Assembly (NCBI GenBank): GCA_900768675.1
Contig: CAAGDT010000100.1
Span: forward strand, 1-32,507
Direction of reading: 5' to 3'
Length of the DNA stretch: 32,507 nt
Source: Oscillospiraceae bacterium
Lineage (GTDB): Bacteria; Bacillota; Clostridia; Oscillospirales; Ruminococcaceae
Notes under the pieces: generated by a model
What the model was told of the DNA's origin: nothing
What the model saw: only the letters and a program-made list of their open reading frames with translations
The model's database searches: none
Position numbers and translations under genes: made by a program
In this document: one piece after another, positions 13,480-20,886 of the stretch
Position numbering within the stretch: position 1 is the first letter of the stretch
Layout: each line of letters opens with the position of its first letter

Positions 13480-13635
13480 TTACTGCTTGGAGAAGGAGTC
13501 CTTGGTTGCTCCGCAGAGAGGGCAAACAAAGTCATCGGGGAGATCCTCAAACTTTGTTCCGGGTGCAATTCCGTTATCGGGATCGCCCACTGTCTCGTCG
13601 TATTCCCAGCCGCAAAGGTCACATACATACTTCAT
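13480..13635 (-). CDS. Rubredoxin
   Basis: A 51-residue rubredoxin starting MKYVCDLCGWEYDE and ending ATKDSFSKQ. The four iron ligands are C5, C8, C38 and C41 in the usual CxxCG and CPLCGA contexts, and the conserved GDPDNGIAPGTKFEDLPDDF stretch lies between. Rubredoxins carry single electrons in the cytoplasm of anaerobes, for example to peroxide and superoxide reductases. No redox partner gene is adjacent. It is a single-gene unit with a consensus promoter and its own terminator, and GAAAGGA as ribosome site. Confidence 0.98.
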   Translation of the reverse strand: MKYVCDLCGWEYDETVGDPDNGIAPGTKFEDLPDDFVCPLCGATKDSFSKQ

Positions 13636-13679
13636 AATAAAAAACCGTCCTTTCTTTATTTGGCTGTACCGCCAGTTTT

Positions 13680-13708
13680 ATTATAATCCAAAGGAAGGGG
13701 TTTGTCAA
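13680..13708 (-). promoter_or_regulatory. Consensus sigma-A promoter of rubredoxin
   Basis: On the minus strand TTGACA, 17 bases, TATAAT, about 45 bases upstream of the rubredoxin ATG. Confidence 0.93.
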
Positions 13709-13761
13709 TATTTTTTTATTTGGAGCAATTGATTCGTGGGAGAGGGAGAGACTTTTGCGGT

Positions 13762-13796
13762 GTAAAAACAAAAACCGCAGGAAAATTCCTGCGGTT
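13762..13796 (-). terminator. Terminator after rpmE
   Basis: On the minus strand AACCGCAGGAA / TTCCTGCGGTT with a 2-base loop, followed by TTTGTTTTTAC. Confidence 0.9.
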
Positions 13797-13815
13797 CGTT
13801 TTCTCTGCGAAACAA

Positions 13816-14019
13816 TTACTTGCCGAGATTGTACTTCTTCTTGAACTTATCTACACGTCCGCCTGCGTCAACAAGCTTCTGCTTTCCTGTGAAGAAGGGG
13901 TGGCACTTCGAGCAGATTTCTACCTTGATGTCCTTCTTTGTGGAACGGGTTTCAAAAGTAGCACCGCAAGCGCACTTGATTGTTGTCGCTTCGTAGTTAG
14001 GATGGATACCGTCTTTCAT
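13816..14019 (-). CDS. rpmE: 50S ribosomal protein L31, zinc-binding type
   Basis: 67 residues starting MKDGIHPNYEATTIKCACGA. It has the Cys set of the zinc-containing (C+) form of L31: C16, C18, C36 and C39 (CACG ... CSKCHPFFTGKQK), followed by the conserved VDAGGRVDKFKKKY end. It bridges the ribosomal subunits. It is monocistronic, with its own promoter at 14087-14115 and its own terminator. The presence of the C+ form suggests zinc is normally available; a zinc-free paralogue is not in this window. Confidence 0.97.
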   Translation of the reverse strand: MKDGIHPNYEATTIKCACGATFETRSTKKDIKVEICSKCHPFFTGKQKLVDAGGRVDKFKKKYNLGK

Positions 14020-14086
14020 GCTGTCACCGCCTTTATTTTCAAAATAACGTCAATGGGGAGCAACCCAAAGACTCTGTCGAGAATTT

Positions 14087-14115
14087 ATTATAGCATATCC
14101 GAAAACAAAAGTCAA
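14087..14115 (-). promoter_or_regulatory. Promoter of rpmE
   Basis: On the minus strand TTGACT, 17 bases, TATAAT, with TG one base before the -10. Its -35 lies inside the right arm of the AT-rich hairpin at 14110-14150. Confidence 0.88.
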
Positions 14116-14150
14116 GAAAAATTTTTGCTTCCGTGAAATTTTGTTTGACT
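14101..14150 (-). terminator. AT-rich hairpin after sbcC, possible terminator
   Basis: On the minus strand AGTCAAACAAAATTT and AAATTTTTCTTGACT pair at 13 of 15 positions, then TTTGTTTTC. It is weaker than the other terminators here. Its right arm contains the rpmE -35 box. Confidence 0.5.
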
Positions 14151-14168
14151 CTGATGAATTTTGTGCTT

Positions 14169-16814
14169 TTACGGCGTAACCATACGGCAGCGGCTTCCTT
14201 TTTCGCCCTTTTCAATGTCAATTCTTGCGGGGATTGTTTCAGCCAAGCTTTCAACGTGGGAAATAATTCCCACAATCCCGTTGGTCTCCTGTACGCTTTT
14301 AAGAATACCGATAGCGTCCTTAAGGGTCTCCCTGTCCAGCGTTCCGAAGCCCTCGTCAACAAACATAGCTTCAAGCCGCACGCCTGTTCCCTGCGCCTGT
14401 ACAACAGCAGAAAGACCGATAGCAAGGCTTAATGCCACAAAGAATTTTTCTCCGCCGGAAAGGGTTGTAACGCTTCTGCGCTTTCCGTTTTCAGCGTCGT
14501 AAACCTCAAGCTCAAGCCCCACCTTTCCCTTTTCGCCTACGGTCTGGTAAAGCTGATAGCGCCCGCCGTAAACCTCTTTGAGCAGCCTGTTGGCCTGTGC
14601 GGCGATGCTTGCCAGCATAACGCCCAGGACATAGTTCTTTATGTTAAGTCCCGCGCGCTGAGGGTTAAGCTTTTCGTAGAAAATTGCGTCCTCCTCCAGC
14701 TTTGCAGATTCCGCAGTGTAGTGCTCCAGCGCCTTTTTCAGCTCCCTGCTGTCCTTTGAAGCCTCTGCAAGCCTGAGATTCAGTCTTATCGCTTCCTCGG
14801 AAGTTTTCTTAAGGCTTTCAGAAAGAGAGCTGCATTTTTCCTCCTGCAAAGCAACGTCCGGGCGCTCCTTTTCCTTAAGCGATTCCGCCTTTGCGCTGTA
14901 CTGCTCCTTTGCGGCGGAAAGGCGGGTCTTGGCGGTGGTTATCCTCTGCCGCCGTCTGTCGATTTCCTCGGGTTTCAGAAGCGAAGCGGAGAAATCGCTG
15001 CTGCCCTCAAAGGGAGAGGAGGACAGGGCTTCCTGCCAAAGCTTTTCCTGCTCATCAAATTCCTTTTCCGCTGCTTTGGCATTTATCCGGCAGTTTTCAA
15101 GCTCGGTTTCAGCCGCCTTTACGTCCGCTGAGGCGCCGGAAAGGCTTTTCGAAAGAAGGCTGCCGGTTCTGCTGTATTCCTCTGTAAGGTCTGTGAGCCG
15201 TTTTATTGCATTATCAAGCTGCTCCGGACTGTCAATGCCATCAATTCTTGATTTTTGCAGGCTTTCGTACTCGCTTTTTGTCTTTGTGCATTGGATAGCT
15301 GCCGCTTCCGCCTTTTTCTTCTCCTCGCACAGCCTGTTTTCTGCTTCTTTTTTGGCAGTTTCAGCACTTTGGAAGCTTTCGTGAGCATCATTTACTGCCT
15401 TAAAGCAGTCGTCCAGCTCTTCCTTTGATATGCTTTTTTCGGAGACAGCCGCAGGCTTCGGGTGGCTTTCACTTCCGCAGACGGGGCAGGGGCAGCCCTC
15501 CTTAAGCTCCCTTGCAAGCTGACCGCTTATGCTTTCGTTGTAGATTTGCTGAGCCTGTTTAAGCTCCTCGATAGCCTTTTCCTGCTCGGTCATAGCGCTT
15601 TTCAGCGCCGCAGCAAGTCTGCTGTACAGTGCTTCTGCCTTTTCAACTTCCTTGACAGCGGTTTTATGGGCTTTTTCCGCTGCTTCTGCCTCCGATTTTT
15701 TCTCGGAAAGGCTGCGGTAAACCTCCCGTAAGCCGGAATAGATTGTTATATTTTCCTGCGCCTTGCGGATTTCGGGGAGAGCCTTGTTATGCTCCTCAAT
15801 TGCCGCCTGCGCCTTAGAAAAAGCTTTGTATTTAGCGGAAAGCTTTTCTTCTGCCTTTGCTGCGTTTTCAAGGACAGATTTGCTTTGCTTTACGGCGGCT
15901 GAATAGCTGTCAAAAACAGGCTTTATTTTTGCCGCTTCAAGCGCCTTGTCAAGCAGCAGCTCCTCCTGCTCAAAGGAAGAAGCCTCCGCCTTAAGGCTTT
16001 CAAATGTCTTTCTCAGCTTGTCCAGTTCCTCAAAATCCCTGTTTTCAACAAGCATCTGCCGATGTGCGGCTTCCTCCCGCTCGTACTGCTCCTTAAGGGC
16101 TTTTTCTTCCTTCTGTTTTGTGCATAACTGCTCCGAAAGGTTTTTTTCAAAGGCTTCAAGCTCCTCGGTTTTCTCAAAGCCGTAGCCCGCAAGCCTTGAG
16201 CTTATCATATCCTTTTCGGCGTCAAGGGCGGCTTTGCGGCTTTTAATCTGCTCCTTTATAATATTTACGATTCTGTCCCACTTTTCCGCACGGAAAATGC
16301 TGGTAAGAATAGGCGCCTTATCCTTTGCAACAAGAAGCTGCTCAAACTTTCCTTGCGGCAGGATTATTACCTGTCGGAACTGGTCCTTATCCAGCCCGAT
16401 TATTTCCTCTGCCTTTGCGTTTACAAAGGTTTTTTTGGGGTTTTCAAGCAGCGGAACAAAAACCCCCTCTTCAAGCCGCATACAGCTGCAGTCCTCGTTC
16501 AAGTTCTTTGTGCCCTGCTTTAAGGAACGGGTGAATTTATAGCGCTCTCCGCCGCTGTCAAAGACAAATTCCACAAGGGTTATATCCTTCTTTTCCGCAA
16601 GCTTACAGCGCATTACCTCAAGCCCCTCGTCACGGAGCCCGCCGCTTGAAACGCCGTAAAGGGAGTAGCAGATTGCGTCAAGAATTGTGGTTTTTCCCGA
16701 GCCTGTTTCTCCGTTTATGAGGAAAATCCCGCTTTTTGATATTTCTTCAAAATCAATGAACTGCTCCTCCATATAAGGACCAAAGCATCTGAATCTTACC
16801 GATACGGGCTTCAT
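14169..16814 (-). CDS. sbcC: Exonuclease SbcC (Rad50-like ATPase subunit)
   Basis: 881-residue SMC-like protein. Walker A GETGSGKTTILDAI lies at about 35-48 and the Q-loop region IGLDKDQFRQVIILPQG at about 140-156. Two long Glu/Lys/Ala-rich coiled coils flank the zinc hook CPCPVCGSESHPKP (near residue 445). The signature LSGGEKFFVALSLAIGLS and the D-loop VDEGFGTLD come near the C-terminus. With SbcD it forms the bacterial Mre11-Rad50 complex that opens DNA hairpins and trims blocked ends. It overlaps sbcD by 4 bases. It is somewhat shorter than the E. coli protein (about 1050), mainly in the coils. Confidence 0.97.
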   Translation of the reverse strand: MKPVSVRFRCFGPYMEEQFIDFEEISKSGIFLINGETGSGKTTILDAICYSLYGVSSGGLRDEGLEVMRCKLAEKKDITLVEFVFDSGGERYKFTRSLKQGTKNLNEDCSCMRLEEGVFVPLLENPKKTFVNAKAEEIIGLDKDQFRQVIILPQGKFEQLLVAKDKAPILTSIFRAEKWDRIVNIIKEQIKSRKAALDAEKDMISSRLAGYGFEKTEELEAFEKNLSEQLCTKQKEEKALKEQYEREEAAHRQMLVENRDFEELDKLRKTFESLKAEASSFEQEELLLDKALEAAKIKPVFDSYSAAVKQSKSVLENAAKAEEKLSAKYKAFSKAQAAIEEHNKALPEIRKAQENITIYSGLREVYRSLSEKKSEAEAAEKAHKTAVKEVEKAEALYSRLAAALKSAMTEQEKAIEELKQAQQIYNESISGQLARELKEGCPCPVCGSESHPKPAAVSEKSISKEELDDCFKAVNDAHESFQSAETAKKEAENRLCEEKKKAEAAAIQCTKTKSEYESLQKSRIDGIDSPEQLDNAIKRLTDLTEEYSRTGSLLSKSLSGASADVKAAETELENCRINAKAAEKEFDEQEKLWQEALSSSPFEGSSDFSASLLKPEEIDRRRQRITTAKTRLSAAKEQYSAKAESLKEKERPDVALQEEKCSSLSESLKKTSEEAIRLNLRLAEASKDSRELKKALEHYTAESAKLEEDAIFYEKLNPQRAGLNIKNYVLGVMLASIAAQANRLLKEVYGGRYQLYQTVGEKGKVGLELEVYDAENGKRRSVTTLSGGEKFFVALSLAIGLSAVVQAQGTGVRLEAMFVDEGFGTLDRETLKDAIGILKSVQETNGIVGIISHVESLAETIPARIDIEKGEKGSRCRMVTP

Positions 16815-17947
16815 GTGCGGTCGCTCTCCTTTCCTGCTTCTTCTACGGCTTTTCTGAATATTTCAAGCTGCCTTTCGTTGAGGGCATAGCCCTCGTGGTT
16901 TTCGGTCAGGAACCGCTTCATTATCTCGGTTTCATCAAGCCTTTCAAGCTCGTCAACGGTTATAGCCAGCGCACTTCCCGTTCCCTCTCCGCTTATGCCC
17001 TTAAGCTCAAGCAGCAGAGGGAATTTCACTAAAAGCTGTGAAAAAAGCGCAATTCCTGCCATACGGTCGGTTACCTCAGCTTTTATGAAGCAGTCCTCTA
17101 TATCCTCCATTGTAATCAATTCCTCGTAGCTGCCCTTTATGGTCTTTCGGTCGTGCAGGGGCGAAACCGGCAGGAAGCGGCGGCTCATATCCTCGGTATC
17201 TATTATTACAACGCCCTTTTCCTGCTTTTCCTCTGCACCGAAGGAGAATTTCATGGGACTGCCCGAATATTCGGCGTTATCCGCTACTTTCTGGGGCTTA
17301 TGGATATGCCCTAAAGCAGCGTAATCAAAGCCTTCGAAGACCTGTTTTGAAACGGCGGCTGCCTGTCCTACCCTTGCGGCTGTGTCCGACTCGGAAAGAA
17401 CGGCGCCTGTTATGTAGGCGTGGGAGAGGACGATATTGCGGATATTCTTGTCCATGCTTTCCCGGATATTATTGCAGACTGCAACAAAAGCGTCTTCGGT
17501 AGTACGGATTTCCTCGCTTTTTTCGGGGAAAAGAGCGCATACCTCGTCACGGTTGAAGAAAGGAATCGGGTAAACCGCTGTTTTCCCGTCATCAAGCATA
17601 ACAGGCTCAATATCACGGGTAAGCTTTCCAGTAACGAAAAGGCCTGCGCTTTTTAATAGCTTGCGGCAGGCGGCAAGGCGGGGTCCGCTGTCGTGGTTTC
17701 CCGCAATTATTATCATCGGGCATTTAAGGTCAAGGCAGATTTTCGTTACCGCCTCGTTGTAAAGCTCGATTGTGTCGGCGTTTGTAACGCTGCTGTCGTA
17801 AACGTCGCCGGAGAGGAGGACTGCACCGATATTTTCATGCTCTATTATGTCGTAGAGCTGATTTAAAAAGAAGCGGTGGTCGGGGGCGAGGGAGCGCTTT
17901 CCTGCGGTTATTCCTAAGTGCCAGTCGGAGGTGTGGAGAAGCTTCAT
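16811..17947 (-). CDS. sbcD: Exonuclease SbcD (Mre11-like nuclease subunit)
   Basis: 378 residues from the ATG at 17947 (MKLLHTSDWHLG), preceded by AAAGGA at good spacing. An in-frame start 30 bases earlier would add ten residues outside the family fold. The metallophosphoesterase motifs are present in order: DWHLG, SGDVYD, AGNHDS, LSHAY and LGHIHK. This is the manganese-dependent nuclease of the SbcCD complex. The stop overlaps the sbcC start (ATGA type). No promoter is seen between it and the tRNA-Tyr terminator, so expression may rely on read-through from the tRNA unit. Confidence 0.96.
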   Translation of the reverse strand: MKLLHTSDWHLGITAGKRSLAPDHRFFLNQLYDIIEHENIGAVLLSGDVYDSSVTNADTIELYNEAVTKICLDLKCPMIIIAGNHDSGPRLAACRKLLKSAGLFVTGKLTRDIEPVMLDDGKTAVYPIPFFNRDEVCALFPEKSEEIRTTEDAFVAVCNNIRESMDKNIRNIVLSHAYITGAVLSESDTAARVGQAAAVSKQVFEGFDYAALGHIHKPQKVADNAEYSGSPMKFSFGAEEKQEKGVVIIDTEDMSRRFLPVSPLHDRKTIKGSYEELITMEDIEDCFIKAEVTDRMAGIALFSQLLVKFPLLLELKGISGEGTGSALAITVDELERLDETEIMKRFLTENHEGYALNERQLEIFRKAVEEAGKESDRT

Positions 17948-17984
17948 TTGGGTGTCCTTTCCTGCGGATTGCCGCAAATTTCCG

Positions 17985-18019
17985 GATATAAAAACAAAAC
18001 CGCAGAGATTTCTGCGGTT
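17985..18019 (-). terminator. Terminator after tRNA-Tyr
   Basis: On the minus strand AACCGCAGA / TCTGCGGTT with a 4-base loop, followed by TTGTTTTTATA. It lies between the tRNA and sbcD. Confidence 0.88.
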
Positions 18020-18024
18020 GAAAT

Positions 18025-18109
18025 TGGTGGAAGCGGGTGGATTCGGACCACCGAAGCGAAACGCAACAGATTTACAGTCTGCCCCCTTTGGCCACTCGGG
18101 AACGCTTCC
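18025..18109 (-). tRNA. tRNA-Tyr (anticodon GTA)
   Basis: 85-nt class II tRNA on the minus strand with encoded CCA. Acceptor GGAAGCG pairs with CGCTTCC. The anticodon loop in GACTGTAAATC gives GTA. It has the long variable arm of tRNA-Tyr and a GGTGG-TCCGAAT-CCACC T arm (TCCGAAT in place of the usual TTCGAAT). Confidence 0.96.
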
Positions 18110-18118
18110 TCATATTAA

Positions 18119-18187
18119 GTTTCCGTTGCCGGAAACGAGCCTGCCCGTTAAGGCAGTCAATTTATTTTAACGTCAGATGACGTAAAA
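18119..18187. repeat. Three hairpins in the tRNA-Thr/tRNA-Tyr spacer
   Basis: The 78-base spacer is mostly made of GTTTCCG-TTGC-CGGAAAC (18119-18136), CTGCC-CGTTAA-GGCAG (18141-18156) and an AT-rich TTTTAACGTCA/TGACGTAAAA hairpin that ends just before the tRNA-Thr CCA. None has a T tract in the right place. They may guide tRNA processing. Confidence 0.55.
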
Positions 18188-18263
18188 TGGAGCTGGTGGA
18201 CGGACTCGAACCCCCGACCTGCTGATTACAAATCAGCTGCTCTACCAACTGAGCTACACCAGC
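18188..18263 (-). tRNA. tRNA-Thr (anticodon TGT)
   Basis: 76-nt cloverleaf on the minus strand with encoded CCA. Acceptor GCTGGTG pairs with CACCAGC. The D arm is AGCTCAGTTGGTAGAGC, the anticodon stem CTGAT/ATCAG holds TGT, and the T arm GGGGG-TTCGAGT-CCGTC is normal with one mismatch near the end. Confidence 0.96.
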
Positions 18264-18280
18264 GTTCTGATTGCTGTATT

Positions 18281-18309
18281 ATTATATCACGGAGAATTTG
18301 ATTTGTCAA
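18281..18309 (-). promoter_or_regulatory. Consensus sigma-A promoter of the tRNA-Thr/tRNA-Tyr unit
   Basis: On the minus strand TTGACA, 17 bases, TATAAT, about 10-18 bases upstream of the tRNA-Thr 5' end. Confidence 0.93.
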
Positions 18310-18389
18310 TAGCTTTTTTGAAAAAAATTGTATTTTGTTGAAAATCGGGTGCGGAAGCGGGAAAATAGCGGTAAAGACGGATTTTTATG

Positions 18390-18418
18390 TTGAAATTCCG
18401 TGATTGGCATGATATAAT
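18390..18418 (+). promoter_or_regulatory. Promoter of the orphan lipoprotein gene
   Basis: TTGAAA, 17 bases, TATAAT, 70 bases before the ATG at 18488. A GAAAGGA ribosome site lies at about 18472. Confidence 0.75.
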
Positions 18419-18487
18419 GAACTAAGCGATAAAGCATAATAGCCGTAACCGGATTTGCGGATAAAATTATGAAAGGAAATCGTCGTA

Positions 18488-19315
18488 ATGGTTAAGAAAA
18501 TAATACTTTTTGTTATTGGAGGGTTATTGATGTTTGGTTTATTTGGCTGCAGTAAAGCGCCCGATGTGAAGAATAAGGAGCTTACAGCTTATGCATATTC
18601 ATGCGGCGGCGGTATGACCGGCGGCGGTAATTCTACGGAGATAAGCATTGTTGGCGACCGGGTTATTCTGACATACTCGGAAAAGGATTGGTGGTATGAG
18701 GACGCTCATATTACCGAATACAGGGTTGACAAGGCTATCCTTTCCGATATAGAAAGCGTGTTCAGAAAATATAAGATGCAGAACTGGAATAACAAGAAGT
18801 TTTCCGATATGTTTGTGGAGGACGGACCCACTTTCAGATATTCATTCAGGTTTGATGACAATACCGGTGTAGCATTTTCATCACAGGTATATCCGACATC
18901 TTACAGCGAGAAGCTGGCTGAGCTTGATAAGGTAATAGAACAATACAAGGAGAGCGCAGTCTTAGAGCCGGGGCTTGTTACAAGGGAGAAAACCGAGGAG
19001 GAGCTTGCAGGCAAGGGCACGCCGGATAACGGACTTGTGTGGATAGAGGTCTATGAATACAGCAAGGACGAAATCCGTTATCGTGTATCAAACGGTACCG
19101 GCGATAATATTTCGGTAAGCGATTCTGTAAGGCTTGTACGAAACAGCGACGGAGAAGTGCTGTACAACGATAGCAGCGAGTATCCCATAGAGGTAATTGC
19201 AAATACGGCGGAAGAGCTGTCTGTTCCGTCGGGAAGATTAGAGGAAGGCGTTTATACTCTTTATGCAGGAGACTATTCCGCCGAGTTCGAGATAAGGCTT
19301 CCGGGAGATAATTAA
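18488..19315 (+). CDS. Lipoprotein of unknown function with C-terminal Ig-like region
   Basis: 275 residues. The N-terminus is a lipoprotein signal with lipobox LFGC (C21), so it is probably held on the outer face of the membrane. Residues about 30-150 form an unrecognised beta-rich domain with a Gly-rich start (YSCGGGMTGGG), a DWWYED patch and a SEKLAELDKVIEQYKES helix. Residues about 180-275 (ELSVPSGRLEEGVYTLYAGDY, then AEFEIRL) resemble the Ig-like domain found at the end of many Firmicutes lipoproteins (related to Big_14; by eye only). It has its own promoter and terminator and no functional partner nearby. Confidence 0.85.
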   Translation: MVKKIILFVIGGLLMFGLFGCSKAPDVKNKELTAYAYSCGGGMTGGGNSTEISIVGDRVILTYSEKDWWYEDAHITEYRVDKAILSDIESVFRKYKMQNWNNKKFSDMFVEDGPTFRYSFRFDDNTGVAFSSQVYPTSYSEKLAELDKVIEQYKESAVLEPGLVTREKTEEELAGKGTPDNGLVWIEVYEYSKDEIRYRVSNGTGDNISVSDSVRLVRNSDGEVLYNDSSEYPIEVIANTAEELSVPSGRLEEGVYTLYAGDYSAEFEIRLPGDN

Positions 19316-19359
19316 TCTCATAAAAAATTCAGTAAGCCCGGGCAGATTACTATATAACA

Positions 19360-19394
19360 AACGACCGCAGAAGATTTCCTTCCACGGTCGTTTT
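19360..19394 (+). terminator. Terminator between the lipoprotein gene and spmB
   Basis: AACGACCG / CGGTCGTT with a 17-base loop and a TTTT tail on the plus strand; the minus strand gives the same stem followed by TTTG, so it may serve both convergent genes. Confidence 0.7.
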
Positions 19395-19410
19395 ATATGC
19401 CCTCCTGCCT

Positions 19411-19932
19411 TCACCCACCAAGGATTAACCTCACCGTAACCGCACTCACAATAAACCCCGTCAGATCCCCGCAAAGCGCTGCGGGTAAAGCATATCGGGT
19501 CTTTTTAACCTTTGTTGCCGCAAAGTAAACGGACAGGGTGTAAAAGGTGGTTTCGCTGCTGCCGAGAATTACGGAAGCAACCCGTCCCGCAAGGCTGTCT
19601 GCGCCGTTATCGGATAAAATCTGCTCAAAAAGAGCGATTGAACCACTGCCAGAAAAGGGACGAAGCAGTAAAAGAGAACCGCACTCGGGAGGGAAGCCGA
19701 CTGCATTAAGAACAGGAGAAATAAGCTCCGTTAAAAGCTCCAGCCCGCCTGAGGCACGGAAAACCGAGATTATAACCACAAGGCAGAACAGGGAGGGGAA
19801 AATGTCCAGCACGGTTTTAAGCCCCTCGGTTACGCCTGCGGTAAACTCGGAGAAAACGTCGGTTTTACGGCAAAGTCCGAAAATAAGTATCCCCGCAAAA
19901 AACAGGGGAATTATATAATCCGTAAATTTCAT
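19411..19932 (-). CDS. spmB: Spore maturation protein B
   Basis: 173 residues from the ATG at 19932 (MKFTDYIIPLFFAGILIFGL). A longer reading from 20010 would run through the spmA C-terminus in another frame and is unlikely. It is a hydrophobic nucleoside-recognition/Gate-domain protein with the conserved PSLFCLVVIISVFRASGGLE and LGSSETTFYTLSVYFAA segments. SpmA and SpmB act together in spore core dehydration and heat resistance. The gene overlaps spmA by 4 bases. In Bacillus the pair is followed or preceded by dacB; no such gene is adjacent here. Its presence implies the host descends from spore formers and may sporulate. Confidence 0.95.
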   Translation of the reverse strand: MKFTDYIIPLFFAGILIFGLCRKTDVFSEFTAGVTEGLKTVLDIFPSLFCLVVIISVFRASGGLELLTELISPVLNAVGFPPECGSLLLLRPFSGSGSIALFEQILSDNGADSLAGRVASVILGSSETTFYTLSVYFAATKVKKTRYALPAALCGDLTGFIVSAVTVRLILGG

Positions 19933-20522
19933 AGCTTTTTCCCGTCTTTTCTTCCGAGAATATGTACGGCGATAAGGGCTGCGGCAAGAGCGGCGGCGGA
20001 GGTTATCCACACGCAGGGAAGTATTTCCATAGGCGCAGCCGAGCCGTTTTTAAGCCGAAGAGCAGCCACCGTTGTAGGAATAATTTGTAGGCTGGCGGTG
20101 TTCATTACAGTAAAGATTATCATATTTTTTGATGCATATTCCGGGCGGGGATTCTGCTCCTCCCGCTCAATTTCCTGCATAGCCGCAAGTCCGAAGGGAG
20201 TTGAGGCGTTCCCAAGTCCGAGAAGGTTTGCGGTAATGTTCAGGGAGATAAACTGCATAGCCTTTCCGCCCTTTTTCAGCCCTTTGAAAAGGAGCGAAAG
20301 CAGTGGCGAAAACAGCCTTGACAGCAGCTCTGTAAAGCCTGCGCTCTGGGCTACCCGCATAATTCCGCTCCAGAGGGCGATTATCCCGATGAGGGAAATT
20401 GCCAGCTGTACCGCGTTCCCGCACTCCTCTAAAAATGCCGATGAAACCCGTTCCATATTTCCTGTTGCGGCGGCGAAAATTACCGACAGCGCCGCTAAAG
20501 CTGTCATAATCCATTTCATCAT
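19929..20522 (-). CDS. spmA: Spore maturation protein A
   Basis: 197-residue membrane protein with several hydrophobic helices and the Gate-domain motifs LIGIIALWSGIMRVAQSAG and ITANLLGLGNASTPFGLAAM, which mark SpmA. The C-terminal helix is followed by a basic tail (GRKDGKKL). Together with SpmB it is needed for proper dehydration of the spore core in Bacillus. Start: MMKW, where either of two adjacent ATG codons could serve; GGGGAAACGGG lies just upstream. I did not find a clear sigma-A promoter; a sporulation sigma factor (sigma-E in Bacillus) would be expected. A large hairpin lies in its leader. Confidence 0.94.
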   Translation of the reverse strand: MMKWIMTALAALSVIFAAATGNMERVSSAFLEECGNAVQLAISLIGIIALWSGIMRVAQSAGFTELLSRLFSPLLSLLFKGLKKGGKAMQFISLNITANLLGLGNASTPFGLAAMQEIEREEQNPRPEYASKNMIIFTVMNTASLQIIPTTVAALRLKNGSAAPMEILPCVWITSAAALAAALIAVHILGRKDGKKL

Positions 20523-20555
20523 ACCCGTTTCCCCGCAAAAGCTTTTTATGCTTTT

Positions 20556-20597
20556 ATAGTTTTTTTCTGCCCGCTGAAGGCGGGCAAAAAAAACTAT
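20556..20597. repeat. Long hairpin with T tract on the left and A tract on the right, upstream of spmA
   Basis: On the plus strand ATAG, seven T, C, TGCCCGC, loop TGAAG, GCGGGCA, seven A, CTAT: about 18 paired bases with one bulged C. The T tract comes before, not after, the GC stem on both strands, so this is not an ordinary terminator. Its role is unknown; it lies in the spmA leader. Confidence 0.65.
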
Positions 20598-20717
20598 CCG
20601 ACTCGAATACGCAAAAGTAAAATAATACTTATGGTTTACTATATATGCTTATGTGCAGTCGGGCGGGAATATGAAAAAAGCGGGGAGACGACAAAATACT
20701 GCCCCAAAAGACAAAAA

Positions 20718-20851
20718 AGGACAAAAAAGGCAGCCCGGTTTTACGCAGAAGCACGGGCTGCAAAGGCAGAGAAAAACATTTTCCTTTCACCGATTGGGCA
20801 GGCAGTCTTTTCTCCGCAGGAGAGGTATAAGACAGCCGTTCGGTGATATGC
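20718..20851 (-). ncRNA. Candidate structured small RNA, about 130 nt, unrecognised
   Basis: A minus-strand unit with a TTGACA-17-TATTAT promoter directly upstream and a strong Rho-independent terminator at its end. Predicted RNA pairs: UCACCGA (20840-20846) with UCGGUGA (20787-20793) closes a domain; inside it GGC-U-GUCUU pairs with AAGAC-U-GCC (one U-U mismatch), then UCUCC-UGC-GGAGA forms the tip. The terminator GCAGCCCG/CGGGCUGC follows. It does not show the marks of 6S RNA, SRP RNA, tmRNA, RNase P RNA or the common riboswitches. A 12-codon frame (MFFSAFAARASA, 20741-20779) with AAAGG close before it lies in the 3' part, so a leader-peptide role is an alternative. It diverges from the XRE regulator gene. 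Confidence 0.65.
20720..20762 (-). terminator. Terminator of the candidate small RNA
   Basis: On the minus strand GCAGCCCG / CGGGCTGC (8 bp, loop of 16 bases) followed by CTTTTTTGTCCTTTTTTGTC. Confidence 0.85.
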
Positions 20852-20857
20852 AGTTAT

Positions 20858-20886
20858 ATAATATCACCAAACAGTGGTTATGTCAA
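20858..20886 (-). promoter_or_regulatory. Sigma-A promoter of the candidate small RNA
   Basis: On the minus strand TTGACA, 17 bases, TATTAT (11 of 12 consensus positions). The predicted start is near 20851. GGTGAT (20842-20847) and ATCACC (20863-20868) flank the -10 as an inverted repeat. Confidence 0.85.

Noticed and set aside
20718..20851. Riboswitch, 6S RNA or SRP RNA
   Set aside because: The sequence lacks the conserved cores of these classes, and the unit ends in its own terminator about 200 bases before the next gene on that strand.
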